Below, in pieces: positions 20,771 through 33,115 of a DNA stretch of 64,000 nt. Origin of the DNA: Lytechinus pictus (Eukaryota; Echinodermata; Echinoidea; Temnopleuroida; Toxopneustidae); the NCBI RefSeq assembly GCF_037042905.1, contig NW_026974140.1:18960001-19024000 (forward strand), in the 5' to 3' direction. Position 1 is the first letter of the stretch; each line of letters starts with the position of its first letter. Both the position numbers and the translations under genes were made by a program. The notes beneath the pieces were generated by a model. That model was not told the origin of the DNA, did not search any database, and saw only the letters and a list, made by a program, of their open reading frames with translations.

Positions 20771-21244
20771 AGAGGTGGAGCATGACGGGAGTAGGGCATA
20801 AAGAATGATAGAGACAGACTCTTAAGAAAGTGATAGAATAGGAAGACAGAGTGTGTGAGGGGGGGGGTGTGTTTGTGTGAGAGAGGGGGAGGGGGAGTAT
20901 GAAGGGAGTAGGGATGAGAAAATGATAATGATAATAATAACGTTTTATTTACCCAGGATAGCCACTTCAATCTTAAGACTGCTCTTCCAGCGGGCCCTGC
21001 ATAACATGATAGAGACAGACTCTTAAGAAAGTGATAGAATAGAAAGACAGAGTGTGTGGGGGTGTGTGTGTTTGTGAGAGGGGAAGCTTGGGAATGAAGG
21101 GAGGGGAAATGGTGTGGGGTCAGACATGAAGAAAGACAGATTAGTAAAAAGACAGATTGAGAAAGAGACCCAAATACAGATCAGAGACAGAGGTAGCAGG
21201 TGAGAGGGCATAACAAGAAATGGAGACAGAGCAGAAAAAAATAA

Positions 21245-21450
21245 ATGGAGATAATAATAATAATAATAGCTGGATTAATAAAGCGCTTTTTGCCAGAGGA
21301 TACAAAGCGCTGCTTTTATTACCCCGGCTTTAGCTTGAGCTACCATCACCGGCGCTCAGTGCATGCAAGGAATTTCTCCTGCCGGGTACCCATTCACCTC
21401 ACCTGGGTCGAGTGCAGCACAGTGTGGATAAATTTCTTGCTGAAGGAAAA
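21245..21450 (+). repeat. Probable SINE-like dispersed repeat
   Basis: The sequence AATAAAGCGCTTTTTGCCAG, with CACCTCACCTGGGTCGAGTG and AAATTTCTTGCTGAAGG, resembles a common invertebrate short repeat that starts near an AGCGCTT phrase. A related structure is at 54515-55160. Confidence 0.5.
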
Positions 21451-21620
21451 CACCTTTTAGAAGTAACACCAGATAGAAGTAAGAGAGAGACAGTGGGAGA
21501 AATTGATAGGAAGGGGGGGGGGGGATGGAGTCTTAGATTGAATAAAAGAAGGGAAGAAAACTATCATCACCACCTTAGCGAATGGCCATTCTCGTGATTG
21601 TCATCATCTACATCAATATC

Positions 21621-21742
21621 ATCTACTGTATCATCAATTATCTTGATCATCATCACCACCATCATCATCGACATCATCACCGCCACCATCATCTTCGTCA
21701 TCATCATAGTCAGATCATGGGGGCCTGCCCCGCCCCCCCCCC
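21621..21742. repeat. (ATC/ACC)n microsatellite and C run
   Basis: A CAT/CAC triplet tract at about 21625-21712 is followed by a C run at 21732-21745. GA/AG-rich sequence follows to about 21850. Confidence 0.9.
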
Positions 21743-23632
21743 CCCTATCAGCGGAGCAAGAAAAAGGGGGAAAGAAAGAAAAAAAAGGAAAAGAGGGGAA
21801 AAGAGAGGAGAAAAAAAGGAGAGAAAAAAAAAGAGGAGGAAGACGAGTGAATAAAAAATGGTGAGGGGAAGACTTGGAAATAATCTTTCATGTCCCTACA
21901 AAAAACATTTTGCTCGCCGTTTGCGCTCGCATTGCATGTACACATCTTGCTCAATAGGCTGATATGGAGCTTAAAATATCAAGTATTGAACTCAATATAC
22001 AAAACATATTTCAGTTCGGACATCGAGCTCTCAATTATTTGTTTGATTTACAAATTGATTTTCAAAAAGTGCTCTGTAAAATGCCGTTTAATTGTCCGAG
22101 TATCAACATTTTCAACTCGCGCTGCGCGCTCGCATTATTTGATTTGTCAATACCTATTCTCTTCGTGTGTTCCATAAAGTTCTAAAAATATCCCTGTTCA
22201 GATTTGATTGTCAAACCAATCAGCTAGCGCTGCGCGCTCGCATTTTGATTTGTGAGTAATGTATACTTCTATTGTAATTCTATAACAAATACATAAAATC
22301 CAATTTTTCTGACGTTTTATCAACATTTTGGGCTAGCAATTTGCGCTCGCGTTAATTGTTAAAAATATATTAACCCATGCATTCTATTCATAATTACAAA
22401 AGTGTTTAAAATGTCCAGTTTTCAGGCCTTAATATTAACAAATTTCGTGCTCTCATTTAGAGTTATTAGATTAATGAATAAGTTAATAGCATTATTGATA
22501 ATTAAATTGTCCCTTTTATCAGAAAGGAATATAGACAAGTTTTATCTCCCGCTTAGGAAGAGGATTAGGAACATAGTCATCATTTTCATATGATGGCAAA
22601 TATCCTTAGATTGTCCCGTTTTTAGGTCAAAATAATGATTATAAAAATATCAGCTCGCGCTTCGCATCATTTATTAAGTGTGGTCCACATGCACTTCATA
22701 TTGTTCCTACACAGTGCTTGAAATAGTGCTTAAATTGATCCTTTTTCAGATCGGAATATCAAATATTTTGAGCTCGCGCTTCGCGCTCGCATTATTGATT
22801 TTTATGATAAAAATGTATTTAGAATGCCCAGATTTTTAGGTCTAAATCGAAAACGCGCGCACGCATGTTTATTAAGAAAATAATGCAGCTGGTTCTTTAT
22901 TACTAAGACATGCTTGAATTATCCAGTTTCAGATCAGTATATCATTTTTTTTTGCTCTCGCTACGCGCTCGCATTATTAATGTAGGAGAAACCAAATTAC
23001 CTATCCTTTTCATGCTTTACAAAACATGAATAGAGTGTTCCGTTAAATCTCAATTTTTCTGCTCGCGCTTCGAGCTCGCATTATTTAGATACATACATGT
23101 ACCTATCCTGTGATCCTATGATTACAAAAATTGCTTCGAAAGTCAATTTTTTAAGGTCGGAATGTCAATAATTTTCAGCTCACGCTTCGCACTTGCATTG
23201 TTTGATTGGTGAAATACGTATCGTCTTCATGGCTAACTGCAAACAGTCCTTAACAGGTCCCTTTTTGATCAGGCCAGAACCTATATTAAAAATTTCTGCT
23301 CCCGCTTCGCACTTGCAGTAATTATAGGCCTCTAATTACATTCGCATCTTGTTCTGGATCACAAACATTGTTCAGAATGTTCAATTTTCACTACGACAAA
23401 ATACATGAAATTTCCAAAAATTTCAGCTCGCTTCGCGCTAACACTATTGAAATAGGGCTTATGAGATTATAATATATTTATGTTGTTTTATAAGAATAAA
23501 CTAAAAAGCGACTGTGAGGACTACCCCTTCAAAGAAACTAAGAAATATCAACTTTGAGCGGCCGATCGGGGAAAATATGGGTGAAATGTTTTTTTGGGCC
23601 CCCCTATTGGCGAAAGCTGGATCCGCCCCTGA
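21715..23632 (+). mobile_element. hAT-like composite element with tandem 'GCTCGCGCTTCGCGCTCGC' array, copy 1
   Basis: The right end reads GGCGAAAGCTGGATCCGCCC followed by CTG, the complement of a CAGGGGCGGATCC-type hAT end. The left end is eroded against a CAT microsatellite. Inside, units of about 100-130 bp each carry a hairpin-prone phrase near GCTCGCGCTTCGCGCTCGCA, then TTATTTGATT. About a dozen degenerate copies start near 21912, 22115, 22221, 22333, 22653, 22770, 22853, 22953, 23061, 23178, 23297 and 23423. A second, clearly related copy is at 47535-49400. No transposase is found. Confidence 0.7.
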
Positions 23633-24115
23633 TCATCATCACCATCATCATATCATCATCATTATCATCATCAACGTCATCATCACCACAATCTTCACTA
23701 TCATCATCATCATCACCACCATCTTCTTCATCATCATCATCACCATCATATCATCATCATCATCATTATCATTATCATCATCATCATCATCATCACCACA
23801 ATCTTCACCATCATCATCATCATCACCACAATCATCATCATCACCATCTTCATCATCATCACCACCATCATCATCACCATCATCACCACCATCATTACCA
23901 TCATCATCATCACCATCATCATCACCATCATCATCATCACCACCATCATCAACATCATCTTCATCATCATCATCTTCATCATCAACATCATCATCAACAT
24001 CATCTTCATCGTTATCATCATCATCATCATCTTCATCATGATTGTCACCATCATCATCCTTATCATCATCATGATTGTCACCATCATTGTCCTCATCATC
24101 ATAATCTTCATCATA
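23630..24115 (+). repeat. Long (ATC)n trinucleotide array
   Basis: Nearly 490 bp of ATC with ACC, TTC and AAC variants. All three frames on this strand and one on the other are open, giving poly-His, poly-Ser or poly-Met translations that are not proteins. Confidence 0.97.
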
Positions 24116-25399
24116 TCACTTGTCACTCAGACACGCTTTCATCATATAGAGTCTGAAATCGTAATTTATATTCCGTCATTTTATTGTTGGAATTAATTTG
24201 TACAAAGAAATTATAAACAAAAGTACAAATTTCGCAAAAGATTTGAACATAATAAAAAAAAATTGTCAATATAACATGTTTAAGAAGGTATGTCTTACGC
24301 TGAAGATAACTATGTGTTTCGACAGTTAAGTAGCATCATTATTTTTAGATAAAATAACAGTTATACATTAAAACATTTATGTTTAAACAGTTGAAATACA
24401 TTCCAATTTCAAAGAAAAACATGTCATACTACAAAAGTATGATTATCTGCTCAAGATAACGAATACATTTCAAGAGATCCTTTTCTAAACAAGATAAGGC
24501 AAATAGTCATTTGATAACATTACACCAATATAATTTGACATGAATACACCATAAACATTCTTTATTGCTATTATAATAAAAGAGAGTATATCTACAATCA
24601 TGACAAAGGGAATGATCTACTTTCAATCGGTTTTTACTCAAATATTCTTAGTCAATTTAAAGATCAAAACCTTTTCACACATAAACATAACACAATAAAC
24701 ACGTCACCGTTTCATATATGGTTATGATATTCAGCAGCTAGCACTGTATTGCAAATTTGTATTCAAATAAAAGCTGTCCTCGTTTGATTCAAATTTAAGC
24801 CAACCTGTAACCAATCAAAGCTAGTATTTAAAATCTCAAAATTCTACCACCAATCAAAAGCTTGTATTTCAAACCTAATAGTTCTATCATCAATCGAAAC
24901 GTAGTTATTCAAATCCCAGAAAGTCTACCACCAATAAAAAATCTCAGAACTCTTTCGCAAATGCAAAAGTTAGAACTTTTATTGTTATAACGCTTGTAGC
25001 AAGTTTTGAACCATAGAATACTTTAATGAACATGACGCCATAAACTTTTTTTCTACAAACCAATATGTCACAATTTGCCTCCAAAAACAATCGATAACGA
25101 ACAAGAGCACGTAGTGTTTATTGCGATTTTTTGGAACAATACAATAACAATGATAATAATGATAAAAATAATAATTATAATAATTGTTAATTTATAAGAA
25201 TAAAAATATCCAAACGAGTCTCGAATTAGCCATACAAACGTGACCTCAAACATAATCTGGAATGAATTGGGAATCAAGATCAGGAAAGATAGATAGAGGG
25301 GTTGATTTATATATTGATAATTGGCAAGCATAACAATCGGAATTCCGTAGGCTGCCCATTTTTCGTGATTTTCTTTGCAGAGTGGCGAGCTCTATATAG
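24116..25399. other. A+T-rich spacer with a four-unit 40-bp minisatellite
   Basis: No gene is seen. At 24812-24960 four diverged units begin CAATCAAAGC, CAATCAAAAG, CAATCGAAAC and CAATAAAAAA at 39-41-bp steps, each containing a TCTACCAC-like phrase. Confidence 0.5.
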
Positions 25400-25407
25400 G
25401 ACTGGAT

Positions 25408-25728
25408 CAGTGGCGTACCTAGGATTTTCCACAGGGGGGGGGGGGCAAATTCGTACCAGAAAAAAATTTGACGAGCAAAAAAAAAAAAAAAGGTCTTCAA
25501 CCACAAATAAAGGATCTCGTCCGCCAAAAAAATTGACAAGCCCCCCCCCCCAAAAAAAAAGGGTCTTCAACCACAAATAAAGGATTTCGTACCAGAAAAA
25601 AATTTGACAAGTAAAAAAAAAAAAAGTATTCAAGACTTGTCAGGGGGCAGAGATAAGTCCCTTGCATGGGTTGTGACTCGTCAGGGGGGCAGTCTGCCCC
25701 CTCTGCCCCCCCCGTAGGTATGCTAGTG
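25408..25728. mobile_element. hAT-like non-autonomous element, second copy, 8-bp target duplication
   Basis: The same family as 7312-7658: starts CAGTGGCGTACCTAGGATTT, ends CCCGTAGGTATGCTAGTG. A perfect 8-bp duplication GACTGGAT flanks it (25400-25407 and 25729-25736). The inside repeats TCTTCAACCACAAATAAAGG with A and G runs. Confidence 0.92.
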
Positions 25729-25747
25729 GACTGGATGCTATACTTTA

Positions 25748-25840
25748 ATCACACCAACGAGTCCAAACCGACCGATTTTATGTCATTGGTGATAGCATCA
25801 TAGCTTTGATCGGTCTGGAGTTGGTTTGCTGTTGTGGCTG
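25748..25840 (-). repeat. Short hairpin element, solo copy of the 55-bp-array family
   Basis: The left part CACACCAACGAGTCCAAACC pairs with the right part GGTCTGGAGTTGGTTTGC as an imperfect inverted repeat. Read on the - strand it matches the hairpin around the six-copy array at 40516-40890 (CCAGACCGATCAAAGCT phrase). Confidence 0.65.
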
Positions 25841-27299
25841 TTTCATTAATAAGTTACGTAAGAAATTATATATTCCCCTCATTCATGTGATACAGGATAT
25901 TTACGCCGGTTCACGTATCATTCGCAAAATATTATGCAAACAGAGTAATATCACATAGGCACGTGTCTAGTATCCATAAAGGCAATCAGTCAATATATAA
26001 TATACATTTTTTTTTGCACTTTAACGAATATTGCACTTAAACTATATATCTATCTAATTTATACAAATAATTATGATAATCTCAATTCATATCTAAGGTT
26101 TCACTCCTGGCTTTATAGCAGAACATAAAAAAACGCAGACCTAATCAGTTATCGCTTTATATACCATAACCTAGGCATAATAATCATAGTAAAATGGTTG
26201 CATATAAATCTACAAAAATCTACAAATATGACAAATATTACATTAAAACTATATGAATTGCAGGTATTTTAGTTAAATTCAACAAAATTTCATTGAAAAC
26301 ATTTTAATAGAATATCACATTTAAAGTATGACAGGTTATCTGTTATACTATATACAATAATGAAAGACAGAGTGAGAATTTTTATGAATACAATCATTAT
26401 TAACAACATTTCATTGGAAAAAGTTGAATTGTCATTCATATTGCATCATCATTTATTTACATTGTATTGCACATTACCCGGCCGTGATACGAGCCTCATC
26501 GGTCAAGAATTGGCCATCGAAGATTCATCAGTAATACATTACAAACATTCAACACAATTGTCATAATTTTCAGTAATAAAGTAATAATCTATGTACAGAA
26601 ACGAAATTTGGAGGAAATCAGGAAAGTTTGCACGAGAGAGAGAAAGAGGGGGGGGGGGGCAAATAGAAAGTGATAGATAAAAAGGAAAATACACAATACC
26701 ATCATAAAAGCTAAAATAGACAGTAATTAAAAATGCAATCACATGAAAAATTGGCTTAGAATCAATATTCAGTAACATGTATACGTAAGAAAATTTTAAC
26801 ATATTTCAACGTGCTAACCAATTATTAAATGTATCAGAAATATGTTTTCACTTGCTTATCGACGCCTTTACCTTCCCTTATATCTAATAATTCACATTTA
26901 CTAAAATAAGTGATTCAAAAGCTCAAAAATATATTCCCAAAACTGAATTCTAAATACTACGAATATCCTGCAGTCATGGAATCCTAAAATTTGATTTTAA
27001 ACAAACTTTGAGCGATGCAATAACCACTCAATTTCCTATAGAAATTGAAGAATCTTAGACTCCATTTCTTAAATAAAGACAATGTTGCTAAAAAAATTAT
27101 GAGTAAGAAGTGAGAGCGAATTTTTTTTTGCTACTTAAATGGGACCAACGATTCTATTGATAACGTGATTATTGAAACTTCTCACTTTCAAATATCGTTT
27201 TTCAGATTTCTCGTAGTATGAAATGTTCTCATTTCTCGAAAGGTCTAGATTTTCAGGAATTCGGGAATATCAGTCAAAGTGAAAACATTTACTCACATT
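25841..27299 (-). other. PKS downstream region / probable 3' untranslated sequence
   Basis: No other gene is recognised. Reading down the - strand from the PKS stop, the first canonical AATAAA is at 26452-26457, about 845 nt beyond. A G run and GA repeat lie at 26628-26660. Transcript end is therefore uncertain. Confidence 0.4.
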
Positions 27300-30200
27300 T
27301 TATGAGAAGCTAGTTTTGCGTGGTTTAGGTATAGGCTTATGCTCAGGCTCCGTGGGATCTGGTGGAGCTGATGCAATGGTAGGTGAAGCTGACAATGGTC
27401 TAACATCTGCTACAGGTATAGGTGGTGGAGTAGCTGGTGCGGGTTGGTTGGTCTGCATCACTCGCATGGCGATCATGATCTCCTTCATGAGATGCTTCGA
27501 AGAAGACAGGATGTACATGTGTTTGCCAGGATACAGGACTTTCCTGAAGCGAGATTCTGGAGTAATCTGCTTGTTCCAGTCATCGAGCAGAGATGGGTTG
27601 ACAAATGGGTCACTCTTACCTCCGAAGACTGTCAGCTGACATGGAAGTTTGTCTTTGTGTCTGAAGCGATACTTCTTGCAGGTAATGATGGCTGCCTCAA
27701 TGCTTGGGATAAGACGGGTCATGAGGCGGACGTTGTTCATGACTGACTGGTCAAGGAAGCTGAACTTGATCGGCATGGCATCAGGAAGTGGTGTCCTACT
27801 TGAATCTAGGTGGCTTGTAAGGATGCGCTGCATCTTCCTGTAGACATCTCCTGTCACCTCAAGCTCTTCAGGATGAGGATAAGGTAACGTCGGTGCATAC
27901 CAGGCGCTGATAAACAGATGTGCTGGATACACATTGAAATTCTTCCAAAGATAATGTGCCAACTCAAAGGCAATGAGACCACCAAGACTATGACCGAAGA
28001 AAGCGAATCGTCCGTGTAGCAGTCTTGGCATGAGTGCTTCAGCCAGCTTACTGACGATTTCGTTGATATTGTGAAGGGGTCGTTCATGCTCTCTGCGTTC
28101 CCAACCAGGAAGTTGGGTGGTTATCATCTGAATATCATACTCGGCTAGATGACTCTTCCATGGGAGAAACATGGTGGGGCCACCGCCAACAGATGGGAAA
28201 CAGATCAACTGTGCTGCGGGTGTATCAAGATTATCTTCAATGCGGTACCATAATTCACTTCGAATATTCAGTGCTGGAGTGATCTGTGTAGATTCCTCCT
28301 CGCCTTCATCGTTGCAGGAAAGAACTCGTTCATAGATGGTATCTGTTAGACTTCCCAGAGTTAAGCTATCATTGAGGAGTTCCATTGCCGTCAAAGTCAC
28401 ACCGAAATTCTCATGGATGACGCTACTTAGTTCCGTAGACATGTGTGAATCTAATCCCAAAGACATAGGTGTCGCATCTTGAGACACTTCTCCACTAAGC
28501 CCCAAACGTTCGACCAAGTGAGTTGACAAAGTCTGGAAGATCACACCCTTAGCCTCCGTCGGTGTAAGCAACCTTATCCGCATTCTGATGTCATTGTCAG
28601 CCGCCAAGAATGTATCCCGGTTGGGGAATAGTGCTTTCAGGATAGAGAAAGTACCACCGGGTTCGCTGAAGTGATGGGAAAGCATCACACTAAATGCTCT
28701 CGCGTATTCACGTCTGTCAACAGCCCCTGTCAGACCAAGCTCTGGATAGTCAGTGGCTAGAATGCATCCGAGTCCTTTCAAAATCTCTGATGGTGGTAAA
28801 CTTCCAAGTCCAACATTCTCCCATCTCTTCACAAACCCTTCGCGAGCAGCAAATCCGTGAGTGTTGATCACTCCTGGACAGATGACTGTGGCTGGAAGGC
28901 CAATCTTCCTTCTCATGCTACACAATGCAGACAGGAAACTGTTGGCAGCACAATAACTTCCTTGTCCTTCATTTCCTATCATCTCTACAATCGAAGACAT
29001 CATCACAAAGTACTTGATCGGGAAGCCAAGTTTAGTTGTCAGTTGGTGAAGAATCAGAGCACCGTACGCCTTTGGTATCATGACGTCGTTCCAAGCCTCG
29101 GTCGTCATATGGCGCAGGATTGCATCATTGTAGACTGTAGCACAATGGAAGATACCTTCCAAAGGCTGATCTTCATTGTCCTTGATTGCCATAAGTGCCT
29201 TCTCAACTTCATGCTCACGGCCCATGTCAACCTTCAAATGAGTTATCCTGGCTCCAGAATCACGGAAGGATTTGAACTTCAAGATTGTCTCTTCTTCCGG
29301 TGTATTTCGCGAGATGACGTAGACATGACGAGCGCCACATTTCACCAGCCACTCGACCATTGATAATCCAAATCCTTTAGATCCTCCTGTCACTAAGAAT
29401 GATGATTTAGGGTTAGCAGTGAAATGGATATCATCAAAATTCAACGTGGCAGGGATACTGTCTTCGTCAATATTGACGGTTATCTCTTCCAGTGATGCAT
29501 GGGGAGATCGTGCCAACTTAGATATAGGAGCAGTGGGGACTGTTAGAGACTTGAGTGCTTGGAAGCCATTATGTACACTGAAAAGATGTAACAGGCGAGA
29601 CATTGCGTCCTGCATGCGAGCTCGCATATCTTCGAAACGACCTAGAGCCATATCTATGGACAGGAAGTAGATGTTCGGAGGCAAGTTGCTTATCCTTGAA
29701 TCCCCACCAACTGCGTCTCTTCCGTGAATTTGGACTATGGTTCCAAATGGTCGGAGCTTACCAACAAGTCTCTTCAAACTGCCTGTATCGTGGGGAAGCT
29801 CTCCCGCAAACAGCAGAACATCCACAGAAAAATCATTGATGAGAGTGTTGAAGTTTTCATTTGAAGTGATGACCACTCTAGAATCACCAAGAATTCCAAG
29901 AAGTTTCTCTACAGGTAAGATGTTTCCATCATCTGATTCCACATGGATAAACACTGTAGCACCTTGTTCTAGTGCAAGATGTGTCGTCGCCAGGCCAACC
30001 CGATCACTTAGTGATGACAAACAGACAATGACTGTGCCATTCTCTGTGAGTTTGAGTGTATCGTGGAAGGCCACGAAGGCTGGAAGATAGTCTCTCACGA
30101 TATTGATAGCCTCTATTGGTGTAAGATTAGCTGGAATGGGGATCAAGTCAGATGTCTTGGCGTGGAGAGATGCTGTGATTTGACCACCTGTTCGGAATCC

Positions 30201-33115
30201 AAGGACGTTAGTTCTCATTCGGAACATCACTTGCACTTCTTCGCTACAGCTGAGTATCTTTCCAGCATACAGATACCCACACCCTACTTTCCTGTCGTTT
30301 GCATCTACAAGCTGCTGAACAGAAAATGCTGTCACTTTGATGGCTAATTCATTGTCTGGTGTCTTTGTCTGCATTTCATGACTTTGCTTGACTGTCAGTC
30401 GTTTCTGTTTCAAGCTCTCATTCAGGTCCACCTGCCAATTCGTAGATAAAGTAGGCGCTGAAAAACTTGATTGAGGTTGCATGACAATACGCATCGCCTG
30501 TGCTTCGAATGCAAGTTCCTTTGGATCGTCACCAGCGGGAGCTGGTACTTTTCTCCTAAGAGCGACATAGTTTTCCTCATTTGGAGCTGACTTCATGTAC
30601 TGGTATAACCAATGTGCTGATTCTTCAGGCTCTTGCAAGGATGGGAGATCTACAGTTACTACAGGGAATTCTGGGTCTTCATGCATGAGTGTCAAGCCAA
30701 AAGATCCAGCTGGAGCCATCATGGGGTCTACTACATCCACATCCATGACAGAGTGAGCTCCTCTTGTGATAACCCACAGTCTTGGTTTAGGTTTAGTATC
30801 GTGCCTGCTGACTGCTCGGTAAAGGCTTATAGGAGAGAGAGCAGTCATCGTCTGTGATTCCTCAAAACTCTGCTTGCTGATACCTCCAATTGATCCAAAC
30901 TGTTTTACATCTAATGTAGAAAGGAGGATTAGGTCAGTAACCATACCAAGAGAACGCAGTACTCGCCGGAATCTTTCGTCGCAGTCAATGAGTATACGTG
31001 GATCTAAGACACTGACCACACTCTCAACCTCCATGCGACGTTTCAGTTCCATAGAAACACCTTGCTTATCCTTGATGATGATGATTGCTCCTGGAGCTTC
31101 GGATCCTATTGCACTGAGTGGTCTGGTCGGTGGTTGTACCTTTTGTGGAACACGAAGCGCACTATCATCAACCTCAATATGGAATGGTACCCACTCTCTC
31201 CTCCACAACTGAACTCTTTCTTCAGGTTCATTAGAATGAACATTCTCAAACATCATACTATCAACTTGTGCGAAAACTCGCTGGTTTGTAGCATCAGCAA
31301 CGACAGCATCGCCATAGGTCACACCATTCTCTTTGGTCATTTTTACATGGAATGCCATTTGAGTAGGAGCTTTGCCCTTCACGTGTACCTTCCGAACAGA
31401 GCGTGGAACTTGGAACCAGGTTCGAAAGTTTGAGTTTGCCGTTCGTGCTTTCTCCTGTTCCTGAAACATCTGACAGATACCAAATCCCTGGAAAACGCTG
31501 TCAAATAGGGCAGGATGGAAGTTGTACAGCTTGAATTCTCTCTCTAGTGCCTCTGGCACCGAAGCATACAAGAGCGCTTCATTGTAGTCATGACTGAAGT
31601 AAGCAGTGTTGATGCACTTGAACGTTTCCCCAAGATGAAAGCCACCTCTCCATAGTCTGGCATAGAACTCCTGTTGATCTGTCTCGTATGGACATTTTCT
31701 CCTGATGTCATCTGTTGCTAGCTTCACGGAATGGAACCCTTCTTCGATTTGATGAATTGAGCTGCGTACTTTGCCAGGTGCATCGATTGATGACTTGCTA
31801 TGTAGAGTCCAGCTGCGATCTGTTTGGTTAAAGCTTCGTAGAGCGAACAGAGCTTCTCGTGATCTTGTCTCGAGGCTGATTTCTAGGACACCCTCAAGTT
31901 CTGAAGCAAAAACAAATCTGTCAAACTTCACATCCCTCAGTGTCACAACATCGGAATCAGGGTAAACCTCTCTTGCCGCAGCAAGCATGGTTTCTGTGTG
32001 TGCTGCTGCTGGGATGACGATGTTACCTTGAAGCTTGTGATCGCGGAGCCATGGTACAGTCGATTTGGAGAATTTAGAACGCCATACTTTAGGAGAATTC
32101 TCACCACTAAAGTGTGACAGATGCTGTTGTTTACCCAAGAGTGGATGACATTGGATAGGGAACCTAAACATCTTGTGACTCTTCTTTGTGGTTGCAGAAC
32201 ATAGGACACGTTGCCATGGGTAGCTCGGAAGTGACATCACTTTGTAAGGACCATCTTGGAAGAGATGATGAAGGTCAAATGGATAACCTTCAACATGGAG
32301 TTTGGCCATTGAGCGAAGGAGGTTCACCCTGTCATCAGCAACCTCTCGAGTATCAGATGGTCTCCTAAGCGAACCTGTTACAAACACATTGCTGTTGTTC
32401 ATCACTGATGTTCCAAGAGTGTCCCTTATAGCGGGGGATAGCACAGGGTGTGGACTTATTTCGAGGAAGCAATTGTAACCGTCCTGAAGAAGCTTCTCGA
32501 TTGCCATCTTGAACTGCACAGGTTGTCGGACATTCTTCCACCAGTATGCTGCGCTATTGACCTGATCCCTATCAAGGTATTGGTTTGAAACAGTTGATAT
32601 CAAGGGAACAACAGGGATCATATTGAAGTTCTCCCTAGCTGCTGCTGCATCGAGGAACTTTACCTTCTTCAAGAAGTCCTTCCTGATCTCTTCTTGTTGA
32701 TAACTGTGGAAAGCATTGTTGACCTTCAGCGTCACGCACCTGATCCCTTCCCGTCTCAGGTTCTCAGAGAATGCAGCAAGTGATTCCTTGTCACCCGAAA
32801 GCACAATCTGACTGGGGCTGTTGATTGCTGCCACATCGATCACACTAACATACTCGCTACTTTCTAACCTCGTTTGAATTTCTTCTGCTGAGTGTAAAAT
32901 AGCGACCATGCTTCCCATACCACTTGTCTTCCTGAGCTGTCTTCCTCTCGTGTAGATCAATCGGATCGCATCTTCTAAGGCCAAGAGACCAGCGGCATGA
33001 GCTGCTGCTACCTCACCAACGCTGTGACCTACGATGGCATCTGGAGTGATGCCACGGATGCGATAGAACTCGGCCAGGCCGATTTGGACGGCGCAGATGC
33101 ACGGCTGTGCGATTT
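27300..33115 (-). CDS. PKS exon 5 (residues 668-2605: AT active site to C-terminus)
   Basis: A single 5816-bp exon. The acceptor is TTTTTTTCTCGTCCAG. It carries the AT serine, DH, pseudoKR, ER-like, KR, ACP and TE domains, and the Pro-rich tail, ending PKPRKTSFS and a stop at 27300-27302. Such a long last exon, after small ones, may reflect intron loss. Confidence 0.96.

Noticed and set aside
23554-24156. Long His/Ser/Met-rich reading frames in several frames
   Set aside because: They are translations of the (ATC)n array; no start context, domain or splice signals.
27316-31965. Many + strand frames of 60-168 codons
   Set aside because: Shadows of the PKS exon on the opposite strand.
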